From positions 7,776,571 through 7,840,570 of the forward strand of contig CAIIXF020000011.1 of assembly GCA_903813345.2 (NCBI GenBank): 64,000 nucleotides of DNA, written 5' to 3'. The translations under genes were made by a program, and so were the position numbers. Below the pieces are notes generated by a model, which had not been told where the DNA came from, made no database searches, and worked only from the letters and a program-made list of their open reading frames with translations. This document shows positions 1-13,080 of this stretch, in pieces. This stretch comes from Owenia fusiformis. Taxonomy: Eukaryota; Annelida; Polychaeta; Sabellida; Oweniidae. The first letter of the stretch is position 1, and each line of letters begins with the position of its first letter.

Positions 1-1377
1 TTTACCTTCTATTTCCTCAATTTTCTCGCAATTTGGTCACTACAAAGTGGAACCATCAGAAAGCTTTAGTTCCGAGCATAACCATGGTCTTATTTATTTC
101 GAAATCTGTCAACTAATAGCAGAGTTATAGACTAATAAATGCCATTTTTTAAACAGCCAGTTTAGAGCCAGAAAGTGGATTCAGACTGCAACAACATTAT
201 GCAAATTAGCTAGACGTATCTAGGTTAGTAGCACACATATGTGGGTTAGTAGGTTTGCTCTGTCAAGGCCGCGCATGTATCAATATATAAGCATACTTCG
301 CATACAGGTATGAATCGTTACGTGTACTTTCACGGAATCCACGCAGATTGAAAAATGTTGATACATATTTGATCATTTCCATTTACTAGTATTAAGCCTC
401 AATTCGTAATTATATTACAGCGGAAATATTACATTTTGCATCTGAAAACCTGCTTACTTCAACCTGAGACTAACCTAAACAGATAAAGGGAATTTTAAAC
501 TTTATCCGAGAGTTGTATCTCCCGTGTCGCGCCACCCGCAATTAGATATGTATAGTCTCAGCTTCAACATAGGAGGAGGAATGACATGTATATCATACAA
601 ACTTCATTCAAATACATACAGTAATAAACTCATAATTATAAAGAAATTCTTGAAACCTTTATTGCAATAATGCAATTGCAAATGCGCAAAGAAGACTTTA
701 TTTCATGTATTTGGTTCCGTAATACTTGTCAAACTATATGCCTTCATGCAAATTAGACTGCCAAGAACGTTTTTATACCGATCTACCACGGGCAATAGAT
801 CTACTACTAAGTTTTGTTTTTTTGTGGATAATGACAAATATTCTACCATTTCCCTTTCCTTCCCATTTCCCAAGGAAAAATCTTTTTAACTGAATCTTTC
901 ACAGATTTCATATTGCAAATAAACAGTATCGCATAATATAATCGACAATGTTTTGATTAAATATACTGGCCATACTAACTGACTAATAATTGATATATCT
1001 TGTTGATACTAGGTTCAGTCTATTTTCGTAATTAAATAATTAATAGTGATTTAAATGCTAAACCTAATTTTGAATATTGTTTATCCAAAGTAAAATCGGT
1101 TGTCTCAGTGCGTTTGAGATATCAAACATCATACTTTCAATAGAAATAAAAATGTATTTCAAAAATCGGTGTTTCAGTCTTAAGCGCAGTATTGATTATA
1201 TTTAAGTATTGCACTACGCTGGAGCCTAGAAAGTATAAAAATGACTTTTTAATTTAAACCAGCGTAAAATTGAATTTCGAATTATAATATTTGCTTGAGT
1301 CGTGTTAATATACCTTCCAGGGCTGTTGTATTTGGGCGATAATAAAAAATAAATACTCTTAATAAAATTGATGCACG
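1..1377. other. AT-rich stretch without recognised gene
   Basis: No open frame with coding character is visible on either strand and no clear repeat structure is seen. It is AT-rich, with scattered short homopolymer runs. I see nothing here that can be annotated. Confidence 0.5.
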
Positions 1378-1501
1378 ATACGGCAATTGCCGTATTATGC
1401 TTTAATAGCGCTGAGTTGCTAGACATGCGCGTTTGGAATTAAAATAAGACGATACGGCAATTGCCGTATCATCGTTCAATTGCAATATGATACGGCAATT
1501 G
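1378..1501. repeat. Tandem palindromes GATACGGCAATTGCCGTATC
   Basis: A perfect 18-bp palindrome (ATACGGCAATTGCCGTAT) lies at 1378-1395. It recurs as a perfect 20-bp palindrome (GATACGGCAATTGCCGTATC) at 1451-1470. A half copy, GATACGGCAATTG, follows at 1489-1501. Spacing is about 73 bp and then 38 bp. It could be a protein-binding palindrome or the end of a decayed foldback element. No gene lies nearby. Confidence 0.7.
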
Positions 1502-1809
1502 AGCCCATCGTCTCCACTGAACTACATGCCTTTTAACATTGCATTAAACAACTTGGAGATACAGATACAGAAAATACTTGGATTTTGTTTCATAGGTAAA
1601 TCTCAACCAAGTTCTCACGTACATGTACAATTTCGAATTAAGTCAGATGATCATGAGAGAAAAAAGTAAAAAGTAATAAAACACAAACTGCATGCCCATT
1701 TTACCAGAAAATACAAACTGCGTGCATACTCTTCAAAAAGATTTAAAATTACATTAATGCCTTGTATAATGGTATAATGGCTTAATGTAATTTGTATTGA
1801 TCTCGATCA

Positions 1810-2060
1810 CCACAGTCCTGTCAACCCTAACGCATTAGGAGTGATTGTCATGCATTTGCTGGAAAAATAGAAATCACGCGTCAATTTAGTGTGTATGATC
1901 AAATATCACTCAAATCACGCATTATGTTGATATTTTTAAAAACCATTTTTCATAAAACGCCGATACAATAAAAATCAGAAAGCATTTGGTTCGGTTTTTG
2001 TACGCGATTGCCATTTATGTCACGCATTTGGTCCGAAATATGTGTACAGTTCTGCAACAA
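1810..2060. repeat. Dispersed repeat with TCACGC boxes, copy 1
   Basis: The stretch begins with a CCTGTCAAC motif and carries TCACGC boxes and a TTTGGTCCGAAAT-like segment. The same order of motifs is found at about 4390-4635 and, in part, at 14560-14965 and 44030-44175, so this is one member of an interspersed family. No coding capacity is evident and the short open frames here are not convincing. Confidence 0.5.
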
Positions 2061-3848
2061 ATTAATTGATAAGTCGTATAGTTGGCATATTTTCTTAATT
2101 TTAACATTTAATGTCCAAAACTCCCACAAACTGCAGAAAAGTATATACATTTTGTATCAGCATTATATATATCACACATTTGTTTTATAATATTTACACC
2201 TCGCTTTTTATGAAATGATTAGCTGCTTTGTCTCTGACTTCACTGCTGACTGTCACTTTCTGTTAATATTTCATGAACAATACATATTATTTAGAATACA
2301 CGACTAAAGAATATAGTACCAGGGACCACATGATTGATTACCGAGGGATACGAATACGCAGATACGAAACGAATCTAGTAAACGAGTGAGCTAGCAACAG
2401 ACAAGGTAGGGACTAGGAATATCAAAAATGTTGCTGTAAAACAGTGTTTTTAACTTTTTTATTGATACTTGACCAATGAAATATTAATCCGAAAACGATC
2501 CGAAAAGCTGATCCGAAAAGATGATCCAAAAGCAGGGCCGTGATCCGAAAACCGATCCGAAGGCTATGAACCACGGTTTTTCGGTATTTCGGTTATCCGT
2601 CCCACCCCTTTTGAGTACCCAACATGCCTTAGTCGTGAAATATCACAAAATCAAATTCAAAAATGACCTTAAATATCCGCACCTTGCACATATGATATCC
2701 GCACCGCTTGTTTTTGTATAGAACAGTCTGTATAGAGTGGAAATGGGCCAAAAGTGAATTTCACGGGACAAAAATGGTGACCATTTTTAAAATAGGAGAG
2801 CTTTGGAACCAGGAGAATTTTACACCATTTATAAGTCAAGTTGTAGACAATAATTTGGCTTAAAGTTAAAGAAGATGGTCTAGTTTGAGAATGTGCATAC
2901 GGTTCTATGTTTGATATATTAACGAAGATGCAATTCACATATTTAGTCCCTTGCTTTTGTTACGTTGACATAAGATCAATGTTATGTTGAAAAACGTGTG
3001 ACCTGGAGCTGTTGTTACATTGACGAACCATATTAACATTGGCATATATTGGGCAACAATCATGACTAAATAAAGAGAATAAGCAGCGATGATTATTATT
3101 AACATTATTGGATAGTGAGGAGGTGGGTTACAAATCCATTACAAATCTTTATAATCCAAATGAGATTTATTTCATTTATGCAGTTTTGTTTAAGTTAAGA
3201 TATTGTTTTAATATATAAAGTTCTAGGTATGAAAATCCCAAAATTGCTGACAATAACATGTCTTCTGTATAGATGGTGAACAAAAATAACTTTAAATGGG
3301 AATCCCATCAACAGAGGTTTTAAAACATTCTGCATAGTGTTGATCATCTTCTGATCACAGGGCTTCAAAATCCAGAATATATTCTTTCTTTTAACCCCCT
3401 GCGATAAGCAGTTAGCAATGCTAATTAAGAACTCGCAATCTGATTGGCTGTCGCAACACTGCAACAGAAATCCTGTTTAAGTCATTGCGCATAATTAGAT
3501 CACTTCCAGCGCTTCCAAATTGGTTATAGCAGGGGGAAGAAGGTACAGATTCTGGATACCTGCTTAGTAGCGTGATTGTTGACAGACAAAAATTTCTCAA
3601 GACGAAAAATGGCAGCCATTTTTAAATTGAGTGAGCTTTTGAAGGAAGTTTTCTTATAATCGTAATTAACAAATGTAACCGAAAACCATAAAAATATCGA
3701 CAGAGGTTTGGTTTTTAATGTAGACAAGACTTTATACACTGTTGCTCATAAATATGGAATATTTTATAGATACGAACTGTTCGATGGAATTTCTACAAAA
3801 TGATAACATTTTGATGAAAATTTGTAATGTGTTCTCATTCCCTCATCA

Positions 3849-4255
3849 CACCCTTGGTATACGCAGCTAACGAGAATTGACCGGTACGGGTCAAAAGCTG
3901 GACCGGTACGGGTTAACGGTTTCATTTGAATTTAAAACAGCCATAACTTGCTCAATATTGACTTCCTCGTGTCTAATTTGAAATATATGATGCCTCCCGA
4001 TGCTTTTAAGAAAGTAGTCCACATGGTCCAGCACCAATGATTAGCACCTATGATAAATAAGGCACAAACTGAACAATATTCATTATTCACCCTTGGTATA
4101 CGCAGCTAACGAAAATTGACCGGTACGGGTCAAAAGCTGGACCGGTACGGGTTAACGGTTTTATTTGAATTTAAAACAGCCATAATTAACTTGCTCAATA
4201 TTGACTTCCTCGTGTCTAATTTGAAATATATGATGCCTCCCGAATGCTTTTAAGT
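3849..4255. repeat. Direct duplication of about 165 bp, start to start 238 bp
   Basis: The segment beginning CACCCTTGGTATACGCAGCT at about 3849 is repeated nearly exactly from about 4087. Both copies carry two ACCGGTACGGGT boxes, the run of text around TTGCTCAATATTGACTTCCT, and an end near GATGCCTCCCGA. The second copy has a few substitutions and a small insertion. It is non-coding. Confidence 0.8.
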
Positions 4256-4389
4256 ACCCCAATTTTTTACAGATTTTTAAACGGACCAAAACTCTCTAAA
4301 TGCGCATTTATGCTCTTTTCTCTCGAGAACGACCGTCTCATTTTCACAATAACTTTTATTTAGTACTTCTAACATATAAGATCTATTTT

Positions 4390-4635
4390 TCCTCATCAAG
4401 GTATCAGGCCTGTCAACTGTCCCGCAATTTGCGTATTTGTCACGCATTTGCTGAAGAATTTGAAGTCACGCATTTTACCTGGTAATTGTCAAGCAAAAAT
4501 ATTTCTGTAGAAAAATTTCTAAAAAAGGAACGTCTACACAGCAAAAATACGAACGCCGGAAAAAAATGTACGCATTTCGGTCGGACTTTTCACGCGAATT
4601 ACGAATATGTCACGCATTCCGTTCGAAATTTTTCG
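4390..4635. repeat. Dispersed repeat with TCACGC boxes, copy 2
   Basis: It starts at CAGGCCTGTCAACTGTCCCG and continues through several TCACGCATT boxes to a TTCCGTTCGAAATTTTTCGT segment. That last segment is nearly identical to 44140-44165 in catalase intron 1. The short frames overlapping it are by-products of repeat sequence, not genes. Confidence 0.6.
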
Positions 4636-5814
4636 TACCTACAAAAATGGCAGAAAATAAAATATAAAATGGACAGTCACATGGGTTTTACTATGCAAGA
4701 CACCTGAAATCATTTATATACCTAGCAAATGATCCGAAAATGAATTTTGTGCGATAAAAATTACGGCCATTTTGAAATATAAGCGAGACAAATTTAAAAG
4801 TAGGCGATCTTTTAACAGGGAGTCATTGGAGGATTTTTGGTATTGAAGTTGAACATAAATAGCTTAAAACTCTGTGCCAGATTTACTGTAACATTATTGG
4901 ATCAATGTCAGGGGAATCATGTGATAATAACAATAGGTTGAAAAGCTCATGGTAAAATGCTTGTATCTTGATATGCTATCATCTCCACAGGCACTTTTCA
5001 CCAGGCGCTGTGCCTTGTTGGACCTTTGAGTATGCTTTCTTCGCGCCCAGATAATGACTTGTGCCTAGATGAAAACCTCTGTCCACCCTACACAAATGAT
5101 TACAAACCCTGACCTGAAAAACTTGTCTACTCATAGATTCAGCCAAGTATTCTTGGATGATTTGAGGTAATTTGCATCAAGTTTACAAAGGGTATTCTAA
5201 TCTAAGTGTGACACCAAATAAATGTGAATCTTATAAATAATTCTAAAATGTACCTTTATGCAGCCAGTAAAAACAACCATATAATCACTTCGCCTACCCT
5301 ATCAAGAGTGCCACTACATATATGTAGCTGTAGCAAAGAAAAGATAATTGGCTTAATTGCCTTGAATTAACTGTGGGCTATTTGACTGAACAATTAAGTT
5401 GACTGGCTTGCCTCAAAAGCATCTAAAGGCTAATGTCCAATTAAAGGGTGATGTTATTAAAAACATTGGTTACATAAGCACGGCTCAGTTTTAATGAGAA
5501 CATAATTTGGCCCAAAGTCTGAATAAAATTTCAAATCCCTTTACAGAGTTCGATTTATATAAGAGTACATAAGGCCGTGTACATGTATCAATCGATTTTC
5601 ATTATTTACTTGTGTAAGCAAAACTGAAGTAACCCCAAAGTTATTGATGCACAGATCTCATGTATACATCATTTTGATTGGTAGAAGGTATTCTGGGATA
5701 TCACATCTTCTTTCTCCAAGCATGAAAAATCTGAACTGAGTATTCATTCCCACTTGCGCTAGAGTCTAAGAAATGAATCTTATTTTGAAATATTTCATAC
5801 CAATTTTGGGATCA

Positions 5815-7305
5815 CCTCATTGTACTGACACACATTATACCGAAACACATTATACAGATGCGCATTGTACCAAAAACCAATATACCGACGCACATTGTAC
5901 CGAAAACCATTACTTTATACCAACAGTCCGACACCATGATTTTGTGATGTAAAAAGACTTGTTATGGAAGATGTATGTTAAGAGTAGAAGAGTATGATAA
6001 GTATTATTGAAAACCATGCACATTTAATCAGAAAGACCAGGCAAGAGAAAAATACAGAATACTAATCTAGTATAAGTTTCATCAAGAAAGGGAAACTCAA
6101 AACCGCAAACACCTAAAATCACACCCCAAGTCAAACCTTCATGTACAACTTGTAAGTCTGCAAAAATATGTCACTTATTTATTATTTAAGTTTAATTTGG
6201 ATCAAAATAGAAATGCAATGTATTTCGTATCATAAACAAAAGATGTATGATATGTTGATAGCTTGAGAAGATTTATTACAATATCTGTTTACATATTGCA
6301 CCATTATTACTAAAGTTCTGTGCGTTACACTCAATTTCACAGTCCAATAACATTTGATTTGATTTAGTTATGAATGAGATTAAAGAACAATTAACAAGCT
6401 TTCCAATGGTTTGTTTACATGTGGCTCGCTATCTCAAATCATTATAATATTGTCAATCAGGAAAAAATGTTTTGTCATCTATTAATAAAGTTCAATGCGT
6501 AACAGTTGATTCACTTCTGTTAGAAAGGAGACTGAAAAAGACAAGATAAGCTTTCCAATGGTGCGTTGAGCGTTGTATACGTGACAAGGTATTTCAAATC
6601 ATAAAAATATACGTAATGTTGTCAGTTCGTGAAAATATTTTATCATCTATTATACAATGCGTTACATTTAATTTCAATTCAATCTGTATCTTCTTTTACA
6701 TTTTTATCCCGTTTTTCTGCGCTCGACAAAGGAATTAAAGGCTAGACAACTCGGAATAAATCAATGTTAGAATTGTGACGGCAACTTTTTAATTGGCTTC
6801 CATTTTCAAAGATTGTTCTAAATCAGACGTCTTATGGCCATTAGGCGTATTCTTACAAACTATTGAGTTGTTTTCCGCAAAAAATAGACGGACAAACAGA
6901 TAAACCAATAGGCGGCTTTTCTATCTCTGATAACAGGTTGTTCTAGTCTCAAAATACATGTTCCCTCCTTTGTAAAGATTTTAGTCAATTCTAATTATGA
7001 ATATCATGTTTTAAAACTTAAAAACTGTCTAATATTTTACTCCAAATAAACTTAAGATATGTGTTCGATCACTAATTTGTCTAGCAATTAAGTTGCGCTC
7101 GCATTGTCTCTTAAGGTAACACTCAGATAGATACACGCAGGAAAACTTTACAATGTGCATCGGTATTATGGCATTCGGTATAACGCCTTTCGGTACAATG
7201 CGCGTCGGTACAATGCACGTTGGTATAATTGGTTTCGGCATAATGCGCGTCGGTATAGTGGGTTTTGGTGTAATGTGCTTCGTTATAATGCGCGGACCCT
7301 CGATT
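5815..7305. mobile_element. Inverted-repeat element with degenerate GGTACAATG-unit ends
   Basis: The left end (about 5815-5930) is a string of units such as GCGCATTGTACCGA. The right end (about 7150-7300) is a string of the reverse complement, for example GCGTCGGTACAATGCGCG, each about 14-17 bp. The two ends therefore form inverted repeats made of short tandem repeats around 1.2 kb of AT-rich DNA with no recognisable transposase. This suggests a non-autonomous foldback-like element. The frames through the right end (7029-7373) simply translate the repeats. Confidence 0.6.
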
Positions 7306-8029
7306 TTAAATGCCCCACCAAAACTGTGAAAGGGAAAAATGATTTTCAGAACGGGTTTAACCAGCTCATATAAGTTAATATGTGGCTGGATGCAAGTTCA
7401 TTGAGAAAAGAATTCTTAATTTCAAGACTTCAAAATGTGAGCATGAGTGAGCGGCGAATCATTTGAAAATGTTTATAATGCAAACGAAGCGAGCAACAAA
7501 TATTTAAAAGATTTTAACACTGTGAGCGATGTGAAATTTGCACCTACCTGAGAAAAAAACCTGGAGTGAACGCATTGACAAATGAATGTATATCAACATA
7601 CATGTATGCACCTGTTCAAATCCTCAGATAATAGCCAAAATCCAACATATGATTGTCTGAAATCTACCAATCTGATTTTATCCCTTTTAGGATATTTAAC
7701 TCCTTCGGAACTGGACACTTTTTGGAAAAATGAAAAAATAAAATGTAAATGAATCAAGACGCAAGAAAAAGGTTCCGTTCTTTTCGCATCCCCCTCTCGT
7801 CTGCAAAATTCAAAATGGCAGGGAGAAATATAGTCCGGAGCCAAAATTTCTGATTTTTTTGTTTCTGGGCAATATAGAATTGATTTCAATAATTATCAAT
7901 GTAGTAGATATGCATGAAACCAATAAACTGAAGTCTGGGTCAGGAGGTAAGTAAACAAATTGGAACAGCCAAACGCTCAACCGGAAGTAGAAATGAAACA
8001 AACACACAAATGTGTACAAAATGTCCCCA

Positions 8030-8890
8030 CCTATTGGTGATACCGTCAAATGGTTATCCTGAAAATGAGTAGACAAGACTTTACAGACACAATTTGAGGA
8101 TGGAAAATCCAAAATGGCCACCTTAAAATTTACCCAGAATGCCAAAGAATTAGTCAGTTCTAGATTTTCATACTAAGAACCACCCCTGAAAATTTGAAAT
8201 TGATCCGTCACACAGTTAACCAGAAAACATGTAAACAAGACTTTACAGACAAGATTTGAGGACAGAAAATCCAAAATGGCTGCCTTGAGATTTATCCAAA
8301 ATGCCAAAAAACTAATCTGTTCTAGATTTTCATACTTAGTATGACTAAGAATCATTCCTGAAAATGTGAAATTGATCTACCAAATGGTTCACCTGGAAAT
8401 GCTTAGACAAGACTTTACAAACAAGATTTTAGGACAGAAAATCCAAAATGGCTGCCTTGACATTTATCCAGAATGCCCGAAAACTAATCAGATCTAGATT
8501 TTCATACTAAGAATCATCCCTGAAAATTTGATATTGATCTACCGAACAGTTCACCTAAAAACGCGTAGACAAGACTTTACGGCAAGATTTTAAGACGGAA
8601 AATCCAAAATGGCTGCCTTGACATTTATCCAGAATGCCAAAAAGCTAATCAGATCTAGATTTTCATACTAAGAATCATCCCTGAAAATTTACAGACAAAG
8701 ACTTTACAGACAAGATTTTAGGACGGAAAATCCAAAATGGCTGCCTTGACATTTACTAAGAATGCCCAACAACTAATCAGACCTAGATTTTCATACTTAG
8801 AATCATCCCTGAAAATTTGAAATTGATATACCATGAAAACGTGTAGACAAGACTTTACAGACAAGATTTTAGGACAGAAATATCCAAAAT
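8030..8890. repeat. Tandem array, about 150-170 bp unit, five or more copies
   Basis: Each unit contains GTAGACAAGACTTTACAGAC, a segment ending AAATCCAAAATGGCTGCC, then GAATGCCAAAAACTAATCAG and ATTTTCATACTAAGAATCAT. Successive copies start near 8060, 8225, 8400, 8565, 8690 and 8835, with some truncated. The array runs into a further segment (8890-9440), and array plus segment are found again at 42680-43410. Confidence 0.8.
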
Positions 8891-9440
8891 GGCCGACAAT
8901 AAAAAGTGATTATTAGTTTTTGCAGATTTCTTTTTACAAAATTATCACATATAACTACTGTTAACAATAACATAGGCTTTTACAACAAAGTACACCTGAA
9001 ATTATTTATAAAGCTACTAAATAGTTAAAGTATGGAAACTCAAAAACACCATTCAATATGATACAAAGTATTATTGTGCGCTAACTTTTCTTAAAACATT
9101 CAGAATGGCTGAGATGACTGATCTAACAGGTCCAAAACCTAATCAGATCTAGAATGAAGTGAGCTGAATAAGATGTTAAAGTTTTAAAAGCAACTGTGAA
9201 GCCATTTTTCTTAAAGTTTGCAGACAAGGATTTTAGCATTTGACTTCAAAATGGCCGAAAGGAAGTAGGTATCGAGTTAATTCTTTTTCATCCACATCTG
9301 TATGCACTCGTAAGTTATCCCTGAAAATTTGAAGGTGATATCTGTTGCGGTTTTGGATAAAACTGCCGGCCGTAAGGACGGACGCGCCTAGGCCGACAAT
9401 ATCAGAAGTACTCGTTGCCATAAGTCGTGCCCTCAAAACC
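8890..9440. repeat. Long dispersed repeat, second copy at 42840-43400
   Basis: This 550-bp segment follows the tandem array and matches 42840-43400 in the same orientation with only scattered differences. Shared landmarks include AACAATAACATAGGCTTTTA, ACCATTCAATATGATACAAA and the tail with GGACGGACGCGCCTAGGCCG. The right end has a short CGGA-type tract, which is shorter here than in the 43.4 kb copy. The open frames in it are not genes. Confidence 0.8.
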
Positions 9441-9710
9441 CGGGTTTGCCGTTATCCAAATCCGCCTTTGCAAAAATGTGAACGGTTCATAATTAGACTT
9501 GTTAGTAGTGTGTTATTTTCAAAGAGAAAAATATAGATTTAAATAAGGGGTGTATTCGGAACTAGAAGCCCTGCTCTTCGGTCTATATTTCTTAATTCTT
9601 ATATGATACGTGACGTCACAATAGCTACAACAATTGATTTATCAGTCTATATTGGAGTATGTATGACCGCTAAAATTCATAAATGATGGTTTATCATATT
9701 AGAATCGTAA

Positions 9711-9870
9711 CAAAGACCTCATTTTATGATTTATGTCAAATATATGACCTTAAATTTTATTGTGACCATTGCCAAAGACCTCAATCGCTTACATCGTTAA
9801 CAATGAACAGAATAAAATTTTAGGTCATATATCAGTATATCACGCCATAAATCATAAAATCTCTGTCTTT
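9711..9870. repeat. Inverted repeat (foldback)
   Basis: The left arm AAAGACCTCATTTTATGATTTATG is mirrored by the right arm near 9845-9870, which reads CATAAATCATAAAATCTCTGTCTTT. A second paired block follows inward (CATATATGACCTTAAATTTT against AAAATTTTAGGTCATATATC). The whole could fold into an imperfect hairpin of about 160 nt and probably represents a MITE. Confidence 0.65.
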
Positions 9871-9989
9871 ATTCCTTAAGTGTTTAGAAATCTCTCATTG
9901 TTATCTGGAAGTCATCTTTGTCATTCGAGAAAAATAACATTAACATTAGAAAATTAGTACCGTGGGTACTGGGCTCACATGGTGTTGCT

Positions 9990-11215
9990 CAAAAGTGAAA
10001 ATAAAAAAAACAGATATAATTTTTTGCCGATTTTTTGTAACAAAATTATTTCGAACAACTACTCTTGACAAAGACATGGCTTTTTACAATGCAGGACACC
10101 TGAACTTATTTGTAAAGCTAGGAAATGGGCCAAAAGTGAATTTCCCGAGACAAAAATGGGGGCCATTTTGAAAATAGGCGAGATTTTGAAGCAGGAGTCA
10201 CATGTTATTTTTCTTTATTGATGTTGAACAAAAATATTTTAAAACGGGAATCCTATCTACAGAGAGAGCCAAGTGTTGACAGACAGAGGTTTTAAAACTT
10301 GCCACTATTTTGGACTGACTGAGAGAGAGATGGACAAATCAATGTTAACTAAAATAAAATGACTGAAAATAAAAAAAAGGACATGATTTTTTGCTGATTT
10401 TTGTAACAAAATTATTTCATACAACTTCTCTTTAAAGTGAAATGGCTTTTTACAATGCAGGACACCTGATATTATTTGTAAAGCTAGGAAATGGGCCAAA
10501 AGTGAATTTCGCGAAACAAAAATGGCAGCCATTTTGAAAATAGTCAAGCTTTTGAACCAGGAGTCATAGGGGAGTTTTTTTGTATTAATGTTGAACGGAA
10601 ATAAAAAATAACTTAAACCGGGAATCCTATCGACAGAGGTTTTAAGGCAAATGGTTCAAAAGTGGATTTCGCGAGACAGATGGTCAAATCAATGATAACT
10701 AAAATGGCTGAAAATAAAAAAATGGATATAATTTTTTGCTGATTTTTTGAAACAAAATTATTTCATACAACTACTCTTTACATTGACATGGATTTTTACA
10801 ATGCAGGACACCTGAAATTATTTGTAAAGCTAGGAAATGGGTCAAAAGTGAATTTTGCGAGACAAAAATGGCGACCATTTTGAAAATAGGCGAGCTTTTG
10901 AACCAAGAGTCATAGGGGAGTTTTTTGTATTGATGTTGAACAGAAATAACTTAAAACGGGAATCCTATCGACAGAGGTTTTAAGGCAAATGGTTCAAAAG
11001 TGGATTCCGCGAGACAGATTGTCAAATCAATGTTAACTAAAATGGCTGAAAATAAAAAAATGGATATAATTTTTTGCTGATTTTTTGGAACAAAATTATT
11101 TCATACAACTACTCTTTACATTGACATGGATTTTTACAATGCAGGACACCTGAAATTATTTGTAAAGCTAGGAAATGGGTCAAAAGTGAATTTCGCGAGA
11201 CAAAAATGGCTCTAG
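9990..11215. repeat. Tandem array, 338-367 bp unit, about 3.5 copies
   Basis: Copies of the block starting at the AGATATAATTTTTTGCTGAT-type motif occur at about 10012, 10379, 10724 and 11062. Each unit contains CAATGCAGGACACCTGAAAT, AAGCTAGGAAATGGGCCAAA, an AAAATGGCGGCCATTTTGAAA-type palindrome and CGGGAATCCTATCGACAGAG. Partial relatives sit at 2735-2850, 3540-3740 and 4740-4830. It is non-coding. Confidence 0.85.
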
Positions 11216-12171
11216 ATGCAAAATAAGTTTGATTCTGATGGGGGCAGAAAAGGGGGTCTGTTGGGACGGTACCTTTCGACTTTTAAAAAATAATGTGTGT
11301 TTCAATGGATCCAAGACCAGAAACGAAGAGGATGGTGTAAGAACAACAAGATAAGGTCTACGGTCTAAAAACCTTGGTGTTCGACAATCAAAAATCCATT
11401 TATTCTCTCATTTGGCCTTATTCTTAAGTTTTCCCTCCATATGTTATAAGTTTGCCCGATTCCTTATCTAGCGCCACCTACTTTTTGTCAGTTAATCACA
11501 GGAAATTAAATAGAAATCCCCTTCTCTCATATCACGCAAATCATTTCTCCCTCGCATTTGTCTCAAATTCCAACATGGAAGAGATTCTAAGAAAATGACG
11601 TCATCGCCGTATGGACTCGACGAAACTGGGGGACAAGGTATGTATATATCAAACGCTGCTATCTTTCTTTCAGCAGGCACCCCGAAGTAAATAATTTTTT
11701 TACAGATACGTGACTTGTTATGTGATCCCTACAGTTCCCGGGATTGACAAATTTATACTATTTGGTTCTTTAATTGGTCCTTGTACTGAACAAAGTCAAG
11801 ATAAATGTCATTTTTCACCACTGTTAGATAAACTTGCCCGATATTCGGAAATTTGACGTCACTCAAACACAGGGCAATGAGAATTTTTCTGTAGAAAATG
11901 ACTGACCTGTCCTTCGATTTTAGAGTATTTCTGTTCCTAGCTATGAAATGGATAAAAACCCCGATAAAAACACTTGGCCATAAAACTCTGTGATTCATCA
12001 AATGTAAGTAGGCTGAATGATTTAGAAGGAATACATGAACTTCTTCAGAAAATGGACTTTTTGATTGTCGAACAGCATAGTTTTTAGAGTATAGAGATCT
12101 ATATAGTCTATTTTCCGGCTAGGGTTTTACTTTTATGCTGATTTCAGAGATATTTCTTTGCTTCCCTAGCA

Positions 12172-12252
12172 TAGGCTGAGGTTAAGTACTAGTCTAGCAG
12201 TAAACCATATAAGAATTAATTATGGTTTACTATAGTACTTAACCTCAGCCTA
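12172..12252. repeat. Short inverted repeat
   Basis: TAGGCTGAGGTTAAGTACTA on the left is mirrored by TAGTACTTAACCTCAGCCTA on the right. An inner pair, AGTAAACCATA and TATGGTTTACT, extends the stem. The hairpin is about 80 nt with a short loop. It is a likely MITE remnant, with no gene adjacent. Confidence 0.75.
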
Positions 12253-12779
12253 AGTTCCCTAGGCTACATTGAAATTACTGAGGCGCTGCGCCTCCAAACA
12301 ATTTGCAGTCAAATCCGCCTCGTGGTTATTCCTTGCAACACTAACAAACCCTACACGTTGTTTCTCCACTTCAAAAGATTTAAAATAACAAAAAAATCTT
12401 ACCGGGAAGTTTTTCACACGTATGCAGTGTTTTATAGAACGCATATTTCCTTGCTTCAATTACAGATTAATATGGAAGAAAAGCGAACGTTCGCTATTTC
12501 ACTTGACCGAACACAAATTTATGTCGTTCGTATCGTATATGCAGAACTTTACCGAACACCCATTTATGTGGTTCATGACAGAAACGAATTGTTCGCTATT
12601 TCAAACGACAGAACGCAAATTTGTGCCGTTCCTATTTACTCCACTGCTTTCCCCCCGTTTTCGATTCGGATCAAGGAATGCACACCACAATTATTTTGCC
12701 ATAAGCCGACATGAACTTATAAAATGTCCTAAAGAAAAAATATCGAATTTATGCTCAATTACCACCCTTACGTCAAAGC

Positions 12780-13080
12780 AAAATGTCTTATGTTCCCACT
12801 ATCCCCCCCTTAGTGCCCCCCCCCCTTAGTGGGCCCAGGATTTAGGTTTAGTTTTTGGGCCCCAAAATTTTGTAGGGCCTCAAAAGTGGGGCTTTTTGTT
12901 CCCAAAATGTTGTAACTTAGTGCCTCAAAAATTCAGGGTCATTTAGGGCATCATTTGGCATTTTTAGTCCTTTTCGGCCATTTTATCAAAATAGGCATTT
13001 TCAACTTTTCAAAGCTTGGGAAATAGGGGCCCAAATAAATTTCCAGACTCAAAGTCTGACCCCCTTGTTAATTGCTAGAT
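12780..13080. repeat. Low-complexity C/G-homopolymer tract
   Basis: Runs of C (CCCCCCC, CCCCCCCCCCCC) alternate with TTAGTG and are followed by GGGCCC-rich and CAAAA-rich text. A similar mixture recurs around 15750-15920. I see no coding potential. It looks like a decayed repeat. Confidence 0.5.

Noticed and set aside
7029-7373. Short ORFs rich in Arg-Tyr-Asn or Pro-Ile on opposite strands
   Set aside because: They translate the GGTATAATGCGCG units at the right end of the inverted-repeat element.
12322-12829. Two overlapping plus-strand ORFs of 130 and 135 codons
   Set aside because: They derive from imperfect repeats of GAACGCAAATTTATGTCGTTC-type text. Both frames are open together and neither resembles a protein.
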